Positions 46,671 to 55,938 of a stretch of DNA of 64,000 nt are shown piece after piece (positions within the stretch are counted from its first letter, which is position 1; every line of letters begins with the position of its first letter). The DNA comes from Paracoccus luteus (lineage in GTDB: Bacteria; Pseudomonadota; Alphaproteobacteria; Rhodobacterales; Rhodobacteraceae). The notes under the pieces were generated by a model. That model did not search any database. It had not been told where the DNA came from and saw only the letters and a program-made list of their open reading frames with translations. The position numbers were made by a program, and so were the translations under genes. The stretch is from positions 1-64,000 of the forward strand of contig NZ_SDEA01000005.1 in assembly GCF_004522155.1 (NCBI RefSeq). The letters are read 5' to 3'.

Positions 46671-46694
46671 GCGGCCAGCGGCTGCGGCTCAGCC
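46665..46694. terminator. Shared hairpin between convergent methyltransferase and kdsA
   Basis: GGCTGAGC (46665-46672) pairs with GCTCAGCC (46687-46694). The stem contains the stop codons of both convergent genes, which end only 18 bp apart. No T-run on either strand. Confidence 0.4.
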
Positions 46695-47525
46695 CATCAC
46701 CGGATCGGACTTGGCCAGCCGGTCGAACGCCATCAGGCTGTCGATCAGCGCCGGCATCCGGTCCAGCAGGATCATGTTCGGCCCGTCCGAGGGCGCGCGG
46801 TCCGGGTCCTGGTGGGTTTCGATGAAGACGCCCGCGACCCCCAGCGCGACCGCCGCGCGCGCCATCACCGGTGCAAACTCGCGCTGGCCGCCGGACGAGC
46901 CGCCAAGGCCGCCGGGCTGCTGCACGGAATGCGTGGCGTCCATCACCACGGGCCAGCCGGTGCGCGCCATGATCGGCAGCGACCGCATGTCGGCAACCAG
47001 CGTGTTATAGCCGAAGCTGACCCCGCGTTCGGTCAGCAGGATGCGGTCGTTGCCGGTGGACGCGACCTTGTCGGCCACGTTGGCCATGTCCCAGGGGGCC
47101 AGGAACTGTCCCTTCTTGACGTTCACGACCGCCCCGGTCTGCCCCGCCGCCAGCAGCAGGTCGGTCTGGCGCGACAGGAACGCGGGGATCTGGATGATGT
47201 CGGCCACCTCGGCCGCGCGCAGGGCCTGCGCCCCGTCATGCACGTCGGTCAGCACCGGGCAGCCGATCCGGTCGCGCACCGCGGCCAGCATTGCCAGCCC
47301 CTCGTCGATTCCGACCCCGCGTCGCCCCGCCAGCGAGGTGCGGTTCGCCTTGTCATAGCTGGCCTTGAACACGAACCCCGCGCCCGCGCGGGCGCAGGCG
47401 GCGGCCAGCACCTCGGCGATCGCCACCGCGTGGTCCAGCGTTTCCAGCTGGCACGGTCCCGCGATCAGGACCAGCGGCAGGTCGTTGCCGAAGGTCACGT
47501 CGCGCACGGCGACATGGCGGATCAC
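46689..47525 (-). CDS. kdsA: KdsA, 3-deoxy-8-phosphooctulonate synthase
   Basis: 278 aa. Condenses arabinose 5-phosphate with phosphoenolpyruvate to Kdo 8-phosphate, precursor of lipid A core and of Kdo linkers of capsules. Motifs are LIAGPCQLE, FKASYDKANRTS, NVKKGQFLAPWDM and DATHSVQQPGG. The cysteine in GPCQLE is the metal ligand of the metal-dependent class; metal-free enzymes such as E. coli KdsA have Asn there. The start overlaps the stop of the capsule-export gene (ATGA), so Kdo supply is coupled to capsule export here. Confidence 0.94.
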   Translation of the reverse strand: MIRHVAVRDVTFGNDLPLVLIAGPCQLETLDHAVAIAEVLAAACARAGAGFVFKASYDKANRTSLAGRRGVGIDEGLAMLAAVRDRIGCPVLTDVHDGAQALRAAEVADIIQIPAFLSRQTDLLLAAGQTGAVVNVKKGQFLAPWDMANVADKVASTGNDRILLTERGVSFGYNTLVADMRSLPIMARTGWPVVMDATHSVQQPGGLGGSSGGQREFAPVMARAAVALGVAGVFIETHQDPDRAPSDGPNMILLDRMPALIDSLMAFDRLAKSDPVMG

Positions 47526-49411
47526 GACGACACCTGTTCGCGCAGGATCGAGGATGTGAGCGACAGCATCAGGTAAACCCCTGCAAAGATCAGGAACGCG
47601 ACCAGCGTGTTCTGGAACGCCTTGGGATAGCTCGGCTCGTCGGGCGGGACCGGGGCCACCGACAGCGACAGGTAACGCACCTGCTTGTTGGCCTCGATCC
47701 GGGCGGTTTCCATCTGCGTGGCGGCGGCGGCCAGCAGTTCCTGCCGGGTCGCAAGGTCGCTTTCCGCGATCCTGATCTCGCCCGAGATGGCGGCCAGCGA
47801 GGCGCGCTTGCCGGTATCCTCGGTCAGTTGCGCGCGGGTGTCGGCGATCATCTGTTCCAGCCGGGTGATTTCGCCCTGAACGCCCTGCACGCGGCTTTGG
47901 TTCGGGCGCGCGTTCGATTGCAGCGCGCCCAGTTCCAGCCGCTTTTCGCTGAGCTGGGTTTCCAGCATCGAGATCTGGCTCATCACCACCGTGCCTTCGG
48001 CCAGCGGGTCTAGGACGCCCATGCGTTCCTGCAACTGCTGCACGCGGGCCTGCGCCTGCTGCATCTTGGCCTCGGCATCCTCATAGCTTTCCACGGCGCC
48101 CTCCATCTGGTCGTCGCGCAGGCGGGCGGTCATCTGGTCCACCTGCCCCTCGGCATAGCGGATCAGCGCCAGCGAGAACTGCTCGCTCAGCTGCGGATCG
48201 GGGGCCACCACCTCAAGGTCGATCACGCCCTCGGTCGGGTCATAGCCGATCTTGACCGATTTCTGGTACAGCCGATACGCCTCTTCGTTGCTGGCGTCGG
48301 CCGGCAGGCGCAGGATCGGGTCCAGCGACGGATCCTGAAAGGCGCGCTTGAAGCCCAGCTCCTGGTCCAGCCGCTGCATCGCGTCGCGCGAGTTCAGATA
48401 GCTTTGCACCGACACGCTGTCGGGGTTGGTGGCCAGCTGCGTGCCGGAAAACAGGCTGCCCAGCTCGCCGCCGCCCGACGCCTGCGCCTGCTGGATCTGG
48501 AACTGCGAGTTGGTCGCGTAAAGCGGCGTGGCCTGGGTGAAATAATACCAGCCCGCGACCAGCGTCGGCAGCCCGACGAACAGCGCCAGCCGCATCATCA
48601 GCATCGCCAGCTTGCGGCGGCGGCGGCGCGCGATGTCGCGCTGGATGCGCCAGATTTCGGCCGCGCGCCGATCCTCGGTCATCGCCTCGCGCGAGGGCAG
48701 GGGCGCGCCGGGGGTGCCGGGCGGCGCGATCGGCATGATCTCGCGCCGGCGGGCGCGATCGGGCAGGGTCGTGCGGGGCAGTGTGGCCGGCGCCTGGGGC
48801 GACGGCGCGGACGCCGCGGCGCTGCCCGCGCTGGACAGCATCTGCCCCACGGCCGCGCGGTGGAACGGGTCGACGCCGCGTTCGCGCAGGCGCAGCACGG
48901 CCTCGTATTCCGAGGCGACGTCGATCCCGTGCATCGCGGCGATGCGCGCGGCCATGCGCAACTGGCGCGAGGTCAGGTTCTCGGCCCGGATGGCCGCCAG
49001 CGCGGCGGCATCGGACGCGCCGGCGGGCTGGGCCGGGACGTCGGGCTGCGGCGGCACGGCGGGCTGAGGCGACGGCGGGCCGTCAGGATCGCCGCCGCGG
49101 TCCGGCGAGGCAGCGGACGACGCAGCGGACCGGGCCTCGTCTTCGCGCGCGCTGCCGGGGAAATGCATCGAACCGAAGCCGTCGTCCAGGGCGGCCGCGG
49201 CGAACGGGTTTTCCGGCGCATCGCTGCGGCCCTGCGGCGGTTGCGCGGCGGCATCCGTGCGCCGCACCACCTCGACCCGGACCTGCGGGGCGTTCGCGGC
49301 CCGGCCCGCGTCCGGGGCCGCGCCACCCGCGCCACCCGCGCCGCGCGCGGCGGCGACAGGCGATTCCCCGCGGGTCAGATGAAACCGGCGGACCTTAGGC
49401 GGTGTAATCAT
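47522..49411 (-). CDS. kpsE: KpsE-like capsule polysaccharide export inner-membrane protein
   Basis: 629 aa. The C-terminal 370 residues form the KpsE/CtrB/RkpR core: a helix near residue 275, a periplasmic region with long coiled coil (MEGAVESYEDAEAKMQQAQAR and following) and a second helix near the end (NTLVAFLIFAGVYLMLSLTSS). The first ~240 residues are a cytoplasmic, Pro/Ala-rich, mostly disordered extension with a helical patch (LTSRQLRMAARIAAMHG), absent from E. coli KpsE (about 380 aa). It overlaps kpsT by 17 nt and kdsA by 4 nt. Confidence 0.87.
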   Translation of the reverse strand: MITPPKVRRFHLTRGESPVAAARGAGGAGGAAPDAGRAANAPQVRVEVVRRTDAAAQPPQGRSDAPENPFAAAALDDGFGSMHFPGSAREDEARSAASSAASPDRGGDPDGPPSPQPAVPPQPDVPAQPAGASDAAALAAIRAENLTSRQLRMAARIAAMHGIDVASEYEAVLRLRERGVDPFHRAAVGQMLSSAGSAAASAPSPQAPATLPRTTLPDRARRREIMPIAPPGTPGAPLPSREAMTEDRRAAEIWRIQRDIARRRRRKLAMLMMRLALFVGLPTLVAGWYYFTQATPLYATNSQFQIQQAQASGGGELGSLFSGTQLATNPDSVSVQSYLNSRDAMQRLDQELGFKRAFQDPSLDPILRLPADASNEEAYRLYQKSVKIGYDPTEGVIDLEVVAPDPQLSEQFSLALIRYAEGQVDQMTARLRDDQMEGAVESYEDAEAKMQQAQARVQQLQERMGVLDPLAEGTVVMSQISMLETQLSEKRLELGALQSNARPNQSRVQGVQGEITRLEQMIADTRAQLTEDTGKRASLAAISGEIRIAESDLATRQELLAAAATQMETARIEANKQVRYLSLSVAPVPPDEPSYPKAFQNTLVAFLIFAGVYLMLSLTSSILREQVSS

Positions 49412-50048
49412 AATATTGCTTCGCCTCGTCCAATGTATCGAACATGTAAAGCCGCCCGTCGCGCAGCACCCCGGCCCGGCGGCAGAACTTCTCCAGCGTT
49501 CCGGCCTGATGCGACACCACCACCACGGTCGCGGTCTTGAGCCGGTCGAACAGCACGCTGCCAGCCTTGCGGTTGAACTCGACATCGATGGTGCTCGGCA
49601 TCCCCTCGTCGATCAGATAGATGTCGAACTCCAGCGCCAGCAGCAGCGCAAAGCTGAGCCGCATCTTCATCCCGGAACTGTAGGTGCCCACCGGCCGGTC
49701 GAAATATTCGCCGATGTCGCACATCCAGCGGCAGAACGCCTCGACATAGTCGGGGTCCAGCCCATAGATCCGCGCGACATAGCGCGCGTTCTCGTTCGCC
49801 GACAGCCTGGGGATGATCCCGCCCATGAAGCCCAGCGGGAACGACACGCGGCAATTCGCGTGGATCTGCCCCTCATCGGGCTTTTCCAGCCCGCACATCA
49901 TGTTGATCAGCGTCGTCTTGCCGGTGCCGTTCGGCGCGAGGATGCCCACCGACTGGCCCAGTTCGACCCGGAACGACGCCTGGTCCAGGATCACCTTGCG
50001 CTGCGTCCCGGTCCAGAACGACTTCGAGACATTGTCGAATTCCAGCAT
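49395..50048 (-). CDS. kpsT: KpsT-like capsule export ATPase
   Basis: 217 aa, the usual KpsT/CtrD length. Walker A is APNGTGKTT, signature TYSSGMKMRLSFALLLALEF, Walker B IYLIDEGMPSTID, H-loop VVVSHQAGTLEKF. The ATG at 50048 starts MLEFDNVSKSF, the standard N-terminus; an in-frame ATG at 50129 would add a Pro-rich stretch. It heads the kpsT-kpsE-kdsA unit. The partner permease KpsM is not encoded next to it in this window. Confidence 0.9.
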   Translation of the reverse strand: MLEFDNVSKSFWTGTQRKVILDQASFRVELGQSVGILAPNGTGKTTLINMMCGLEKPDEGQIHANCRVSFPLGFMGGIIPRLSANENARYVARIYGLDPDYVEAFCRWMCDIGEYFDRPVGTYSSGMKMRLSFALLLALEFDIYLIDEGMPSTIDVEFNRKAGSVLFDRLKTATVVVVSHQAGTLEKFCRRAGVLRDGRLYMFDTLDEAKQYYDYTA

Positions 50049-50232
50049 CGCGACGCAATGTTCCTGAAGATTGGGCGCCGGCGCAGGCGACCGGCCCGGG
50101 CGGGCTGCACGCGGCGGTTGTTCCGCCACGCTGCGCGGACATTATGCGGACGGCGTCCGACTGTAAATCGGCGCGCCGCCGATCGTGAGAATGCGGGGTT
50201 TTTTCCGGCGCGTGCGCCCCTAGCTATGGTCC

Positions 50233-50853
50233 ATGACATGGGATGGCGACAAAGGGGCGGGGGATGCGGCCGCGCGGACGGCGGCGGTCGCGGCCGAACT
50301 GGCGGGCTGCCGCCTGTGCGCCGGGCGTTTCGCCGGCACGGCGACGGCGCATGCGCCGCGCCCGGTGGTGTGGTTCGCCCCCGGCGCGCGGGTTCTGGTC
50401 GCCAGTCAGGCACCAGGGCTGCGGGTCCACAACTCGGGCCGGCCGTTCGACGACGCCTCGGGGCGGCGGCTGCGCGACTGGATGGGCGTGGACGAGGCGA
50501 CGTTCTGGGACCGCTCGCGCGTGGCGATCGTGCCGATGGGGTTCTGCTTTCCGGGCTATGACGCGAAGGGGTCCGACCTGCCGCCGCCGCCGCTGTGCGC
50601 GGCGACATGGCGGGGACGGGTGCTGGACGGCATCCGCCCGCGCGTCACGCTGCTGATCGGCGGGCACGCGATCCGCTGGCATCTGGGGCTGCGCGACGTC
50701 ACCGCCGCCGTCGCGGGGTGGCGCGACCATGCGCCGGCGGTGTTCCCCTTGCCTCATCCGTCGTGGCGCAATACCGGCTGGCTGAAACGCAACCCGTGGT
50801 TCCTGGCCGAGGTCGTGCCCGAACTGCGCGCAACCTTGGCGAGGGTGCTGTGA
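50233..50853 (+). CDS. Uracil-DNA glycosylase superfamily protein
   Basis: 206 aa. Motif A is VASQAPGLRVHNSGRPFDDASG, resembling the GQAPG...SGxPF motif of this UDG-fold subgroup. The C-terminal motif B is PLPHPSWRN, with the His-Pro-Ser of the family. It has only two cysteines (CRLCAG) at the N-terminus and so lacks the four-Cys iron-sulfur cluster of family 4/5 enzymes. Probably cytoplasmic; substrate base not established. It overlaps the next gene (GTGA). Confidence 0.75.
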   Translation: MTWDGDKGAGDAAARTAAVAAELAGCRLCAGRFAGTATAHAPRPVVWFAPGARVLVASQAPGLRVHNSGRPFDDASGRRLRDWMGVDEATFWDRSRVAIVPMGFCFPGYDAKGSDLPPPPLCAATWRGRVLDGIRPRVTLLIGGHAIRWHLGLRDVTAAVAGWRDHAPAVFPLPHPSWRNTGWLKRNPWFLAEVVPELRATLARVL

Positions 50854-51638
50854 CCGATCCGACCGAGCTGACCGACGGGGCCGACCTGACCGCGCTGGAC
50901 CTTCTGTGCGCTGTGCCCTTCCACGATGCGGATGCCCCCGCGCGGGCCGCGATCCTGCGGCAACTGGCCGACACCGAACTGCACGCGGCGCTGGTGGCTG
51001 ACGCCGCGGGCGACGTGGCCGATCTGCGGATGTTCGACCTGCCCGGCGCGACCGTGGCGCTGGCCGCCGACGACGCCGCGGTGCTGGCGGGGTTCCTGGG
51101 CGGGCCGGTCGCCCATGTCTCGCTGCCCGGCCGCGTGCTGGCGGCGGCGCTGGCGGCCGAGGGGCGGGGCCTGCTGGTCAACCCCGGCCGCCGGTCCGAG
51201 ATGCTGCTGGACGCCGCCGCACTGGCCTGGCTGGGGCAGGCGCTGGCGGTTGCCCCCGACGCCGCCGAGGCCGCGCCCCGTCGCCTGACGCAGCCGCGCC
51301 CCGACGCGGTGGCGGCGCTGGCCGACCCGCTGGCGCGGCGGCTGTCGGACATGGCGGGCCGCATCGCGGGCGGCGCGCTGGTCGGGGCCGACTGGCCGGA
51401 CGGGCGGCAGGGCCACCTGCTGGCGATCGAGGGCGCGAGCGCCGACGACCGCCCGGCGCTGGCCAAGGCGCTGGCCGAGCTGCTGGCCTTCCTGCCCGAA
51501 ATCCCCGGCGGGGTGGACGTCACGTTCCAGCCGCTGGCCCTGCCGGCAGGCGCGCTGCGCATCGAACCCGCGCCGCCCGCGCCTGCACCAGCCCCCGTCC
51601 GCCGCGATCCCCATGCGCCGCCGCGGCTGAAGTGGTAG
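50850..51638 (+). CDS. SseB-family protein
   Basis: 262 aa starting from a GTG that overlaps the preceding stop. The N-terminal 130 residues (TALDLLCAVPFHDADAP ... LPGRVLAAALAAEGRGLLVNPG) match the SseB N-terminal domain, which has the hydrophobic NPG motif. The C-terminal part includes the LLAIEGASADDRPALAKALAELLAFLP helix pair. A Pro-rich tail ends in RLKW. SseB proteins are named for serine sensitivity in E. coli and their biochemical role is unclear. Confidence 0.72.
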   Translation: MTDPTELTDGADLTALDLLCAVPFHDADAPARAAILRQLADTELHAALVADAAGDVADLRMFDLPGATVALAADDAAVLAGFLGGPVAHVSLPGRVLAAALAAEGRGLLVNPGRRSEMLLDAAALAWLGQALAVAPDAAEAAPRRLTQPRPDAVAALADPLARRLSDMAGRIAGGALVGADWPDGRQGHLLAIEGASADDRPALAKALAELLAFLPEIPGGVDVTFQPLALPAGALRIEPAPPAPAPAPVRRDPHAPPRLKW

Positions 51639-51914
51639 GCAGGCGGCCGGTCGCCATTCCCGAACCCGGCGCGGCCGCGCACCGCATCGCCCGGTCTGCG
51701 GGCGGCAGAGAAACCCCGCAGCGCAGTTGCCTTTTCTAAAACCCGTCGCGGGGACGCGTATCCCAGCGCCCCGTCCTCTGGCGGCAGGGACTGGCCGAGG
51801 ATCACGTGATTCCACGCGCGGCTGGAAACCACCTGCGCCCCTGACCCCCTCCCGAAACCCGGCGCGGGGCCGCGCGTCGCAACGCCTTTACAGCGGCACC
51901 CGCCTGCGCGCCCC

Positions 51915-52838
51915 TCAATACCCCCGCGCGCGATCCACGAGATAGCGCAGCGGCTGCCCGGCCATCGCCCGGCGCAGGTTGTCGGCCACAACGACCGCGG
52001 CAGTGGCGGCCCGCGTATCGGCCGCGATATGGGGCGTGACCGTCACGCCGGGGTGGGACCAGAACGGATGCGTGGGCGGCAGCGGTTCGGTCCTGAAGAC
52101 GTCAAGGACCGCGTGGCCCAGCTGACCCGCGTCCAGCGCGGCGATCAGCGCATCGTCGTCGATCAGCGTGCCGCGGCCGGGATTGATCAGCCACCCCCCG
52201 CGCGGCAGCAGCGCCAGCCGCGCGGCGTCCATCAGGTCGCGCGTGTCGGGCGTGTCGGGCAGCAGCGTGACCAGGATTTCGGCCCGCTGCAACGCGCGGG
52301 GCAGGCCGTCAGCGCCGCCAAACGCGGCAATCCCCGGAACCTCGCGCCCCGACGCGGACCAGCCTGCGACGCGGAACCCCAGCCCGGCCAGCGCCTGGCC
52401 CACGGCGCGTCCCAGCTCGCCCATGCCAAGGATGACGACCGACCGCTCGTCGGCCAGGGGCGGCACCACATGGTTGCGCCACACCCCGTCCTGGGCATAG
52501 GCGTCCATTCCCAGATGCGCCCGCATGACCCAGCCGGTGCAGTATTCCACCATGCCCCGCGCCAGCCCCGGATCGACCATCCGGCACAGCGGCTGGGTCA
52601 GCGTCGGGTTGCCGACGATGCGCTCCACCCCCGCCCACAGGCTTTGCACCACGCGGGCGCGGGTGAACGGGGCGAAATCGGCCGCGTGCCCGTCCTCGGG
52701 CCAGCCGGGGGCATAGATCACCGCGTCGAACGACGCGGGGTCGCCCTCGCGCGACAGCTCCATCTCGGGGCAGGCGGCGCGCAGATGCGGCGCCCATTCG
52801 TCCCACAGCGCGTCGCGCACGGCAAAGAACACCTTCAT
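51915..52838 (-). CDS. ghrA: GhrA-like glyoxylate/hydroxypyruvate reductase
   Basis: 307 aa D-2-hydroxyacid dehydrogenase. The NAD(P)-binding loop is VVILGMGELGRAVGQALAGLGF. Catalytic Arg is in the LINPGRGTLIDDDAL region and Glu/His in RTEPLPPTHPFWSHPGVTVTPHIAA. The length and the SLWAGVERIVG segment fit the GhrA subgroup. Its start overlaps the rodA stop (ATGA), which places a metabolic reductase at the end of the cell-shape operon. Confidence 0.88.
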   Translation of the reverse strand: MKVFFAVRDALWDEWAPHLRAACPEMELSREGDPASFDAVIYAPGWPEDGHAADFAPFTRARVVQSLWAGVERIVGNPTLTQPLCRMVDPGLARGMVEYCTGWVMRAHLGMDAYAQDGVWRNHVVPPLADERSVVILGMGELGRAVGQALAGLGFRVAGWSASGREVPGIAAFGGADGLPRALQRAEILVTLLPDTPDTRDLMDAARLALLPRGGWLINPGRGTLIDDDALIAALDAGQLGHAVLDVFRTEPLPPTHPFWSHPGVTVTPHIAADTRAATAAVVVADNLRRAMAGQPLRYLVDRARGY

Positions 52839-53974
52839 CGCGGGCGGTTCACATGGGCCGACTGGACGACGCCGAAGGCCATCAACAGGATCATCAGCTG
52901 CGTTCCCCCATAGCTGACCATCGGCAGCGGCACGCCCACCACCGGCAAAAGCCCCATCACCATGCCCATGTTCACGGCGAAATACAGAAAGAATGTGGCC
53001 GCGATGCCCAGCGTCAGCAGGCTGGCGAAACGGTCGCGGTTGGTCAGCGCGGAATACAGGCAGAACGCCAGGATCAGCGTGTAAAGCCCCAAGAGCGAGA
53101 TGGTGCCCACGAACCCGAACTCTTCTGCCAGTGTCGTGAAGATGAAGTCGGTGTGCTTTTCGGGCAGGAAGTTCAGCCGCGACTGTGTGCCCTGCATGAA
53201 GCCGCGGCCGGACCAGCCGCCCGATCCCAGCGCGATCTGCGCCTGGGTGATGTTATAGCCGGCCCCCAGCGGATCGGTGGTCGGGTCCAGAAACGTGTCG
53301 ATGCGCCGGAACTGATAGTCGTGCAGCAGCTGCCAGTCGGTGCCGCGGCTTTTCAGCACGGCGAAGACCAGCCCCCCGACCGCGGCGATCACGGCGCCGA
53401 AATACCACAGGCTGACGCCCGCCACGAACATCATGATGCCGCCCCCGGCGACCAGCATCAGCGACGTGCCCAGGTCGGGCTGGACCAGCACCAGCGCCGT
53501 CGGCGTCAGGATCAGCACCACGGGGATCAGCACCCACAGCGGGCGCGAGACCCGGTCAAGGTCCAGCCAGTCGTAATAGGCCGCCAGCAGCAGGACCAGC
53601 GCGATCTTGGTCAGCTCGGACGGTTGCAGCTTGATCGGGCCAAGGTCCAGCCAACGCTGCGCCCCCATCGCGTTGTGGCCGATCACGTCCACCATCACCA
53701 GCAGCGCCAGACAGGCGACATAGGCCACCACCGAGATCGACCGCCAGAACCAGATCGGCACGAAGGCCAGCGCGAACATCGCCGCCATGCCCACGACAAA
53801 GCGTTCCAGCTGCGGCTCGGCCCAGACCTCGGCCCGGCCGCCCGACACGGAATACAGCATCAACAGCCCGGCCGACGCGACCGAGGCCAGCAGGAACACC
53901 AGCGGCCAGTTCAGATACAGGATCTTGCGCCAGCCGGTCGGCGTCTGGTCGGAACTGTAATCGAGATAGCTCAC
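52835..53974 (-). CDS. rodA: RodA, SEDS peptidoglycan glycosyltransferase
   Basis: 379 aa with about ten membrane helices. SEDS-family signatures are GAQRWLDLGPIKLQPSELTKIALVLLLA, LVQPDLGTSLML and the C-terminal GVPLPMVSYGGTQLM. It polymerises glycan strands in the elongasome together with PBP2. Start is a GTG at 53974 with GAGGGGG about 8 nt upstream, 13 bp after the corrected mrdA stop. Downstream it overlaps ghrA by 4 nt. Confidence 0.93.
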   Translation of the reverse strand: MSYLDYSSDQTPTGWRKILYLNWPLVFLLASVASAGLLMLYSVSGGRAEVWAEPQLERFVVGMAAMFALAFVPIWFWRSISVVAYVACLALLVMVDVIGHNAMGAQRWLDLGPIKLQPSELTKIALVLLLAAYYDWLDLDRVSRPLWVLIPVVLILTPTALVLVQPDLGTSLMLVAGGGIMMFVAGVSLWYFGAVIAAVGGLVFAVLKSRGTDWQLLHDYQFRRIDTFLDPTTDPLGAGYNITQAQIALGSGGWSGRGFMQGTQSRLNFLPEKHTDFIFTTLAEEFGFVGTISLLGLYTLILAFCLYSALTNRDRFASLLTLGIAATFFLYFAVNMGMVMGLLPVVGVPLPMVSYGGTQLMILLMAFGVVQSAHVNRPR

Positions 53975-53987
53975 CGCCGCCGCCCCC

Positions 53988-55932
53988 TCAGGCCCGCGCC
54001 CGGCCGGACGCCTGCGCGACCGTGGCGGGCGCAAGGTGCATCCTTGCACGCATCTCCTCGATCCCGCCGCGCTGGCCGGGGGGATAGGCGTCCAGCGGCG
54101 GCAGCCCGCCCGCCAGGGCGAACAGCAGGATGTCGCGCGCCACCGGGGCCGCGACCGCCGACCCGCCGCCGCCGTGTTCGACCACGACCGACACCGCATA
54201 GCGCGGCGCGTCGAACGGGGCATAGCAGACGAACAGCGCGTGGTCGCGCCGCGCCCACGGCAGCTGGTCGTTCGAGATCACGCCCCGCGCCCGTTCGGCT
54301 GCCGTGATGTTGCGGACCTGGCTGGTCCCGGTCTTGCCCGCCATGCGCCATTCCGGCGCGATGATCCGCGCGCGCGGCGGTGCCGCGATCGCCGTTCATC
54401 ACCGCGTCCATCCCCGCGCGCGCGATCCTCAGATGCGCGTCCGACAGGCCGAGATCAGGGAAATCCCCGACCGGCACAGGGGTGCCATCGACCGCCCGGA
54501 CCAGCCGCGGGCGCACCTCGCGCCCGGTCGCCACGCGCGCGGTCATCACGGCAAGCTGCAGCGGCGAGGCGAGGACATAGCCCTGCCCGATCGAGGCGTT
54601 GATGGAATCGCCCACCTGCCATTCCTGGTCATGGCGCGCGCGCTTCCAGGCGCGGTCGGGGGCGATGCCCTCGGCGATGGCGGACATCGGCAGTTCGTGG
54701 CGCACGCCGATGCCCAGGCGCCGGGCCATCGCCGCGATCCTGTCGATGCCGATCTTCTGCGCCAGTTCGTAATAGAAGACGTCGCAGGACCGTTCGAGGC
54801 TCGCCACCGGCCCGACCGATCCGTGGCCCGCCCTGCTCCAGCAGTGAAAGCGGCGGCCGGCGACGGTGGTGTGGCCGGGGCAGTAGTAATGCGTGCCGCC
54901 GTCGATCAGACCGGATTCAAGCCCGGCCAGCAGCGGGACCATCTTGAAGGTCGATCCGGGCGGATAGACCCCCTGCACGGTCTTGTCGGCCAGCGGGCGG
55001 TGGTCGTGTTCCATCAGCGCCCGATAGTCCGGCCCCGAGATGCCGCGCACGAACAGGTTGGGGTCGAATGTCGGCGCGGACGCGCTGGCCAGGATGTCGC
55101 CCGTCTGCACGTCCAGCACCACGGCGGCGGCGCTTTCCTCGCCCAGCCGCTGGATGGCAAAGTTCTGCAGGGCGGCGTCCAGGGTCATCTGCACGGTGGC
55201 GCCCTGTTCGCCCTCGATCCGTTCCAGCTCGCGCATCTCGCGCCCGGCGCTGTTCACCTCGACCCGGCGGGTGCCGGCCTTGCCGCGCAGGTCGGTTTCC
55301 AGCTTGGCCTCGACCCCCAGCTTGCCCAGCTGGAACTCGGGCAGCATCAGCACGGGGTCGGGGTTCTCGATCTTGGACAGGTCATAGTCGCTGACCGGGC
55401 CGACATAGCCCAGCACATGCGCGAAATCGCCGCCGCGCGGATAGCTGCGCGACAGGCCGGATTCGGGCGTGACGCCGGGCAGGGCAGGGGCGTTGACGGC
55501 GATGGACGCGAACTGGTCCCAGGTCAGGCGGTCCGCCACGACGACGGGGGTGATCGCGCTGCGCCGGCCGATGTCGGCCAACAGCGCCGCGGCGGCGGTG
55601 TCGGTCATCGGGATCAGGTGACGCAGCCGGGCGATGACCGCGCCGGGATCGCCCGCCTCCTCGCGGGTGATGGTGGCGCGATAGTTCGCCTCGTTCCCGG
55701 CGATGATGACGCCGTGGCGGTCGTGGATCAGACCGCGCGCCGGCGGCAGCAGCCGCAGCTTGACCGAGTTGCCGTCCGACAGCAGCCGGAACTCGTCGGC
55801 GCGGTCAAGCTGCATCGATTTCAGCCGCCAGCCCAGCGTCGCCACGACCGCCGCCTGGATGCCGGTCAGCATCAGCCCGCGGCGGGTGATGCTGCGGCTG
55901 CTCTCGATGACTTCGCGCGGGGATTTCTTCAT
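53988..55932 (-). CDS. mrdA: MrdA (PBP2), elongasome transpeptidase, apparent frameshift
   Basis: High-molecular-weight class B penicillin-binding protein. Membrane anchor near residues 20-38, catalytic STFK (in GVYPPGSTFKMVPLLAG) and SCD in ERSCDVFYYEL. The frame runs well to MNGDRGTAAR, then becomes nonsense at a CG-repeat tract (54366-54380). The expected continuation, MAGKTGTSQVRNITAAER with the KTG motif, is in another frame and ends at 53988. Total length 1945 nt is 3n+1, so one base is extra or two are missing. PBP2 is normally essential in rods, so a sequencing/assembly error in the CG run is likelier than a true null. Confidence 0.88.
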
Positions 55933-55938
55933 GGCGGC

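Noticed and set aside
51639..51914. Possible small gene between the SseB-like gene and ghrA
   Set aside because: The only frames are short, Pro/Arg-rich and without a ribosome site; nothing recognisable in 276 bp.
53971..54360. Wrong-frame C-terminus of mrdA (reading through to 53971)
   Set aside because: Arg/Gly/Ala-rich nonsense; the genuine PBP2 C-terminus with KTG is in the alternative frame ending at 53988.
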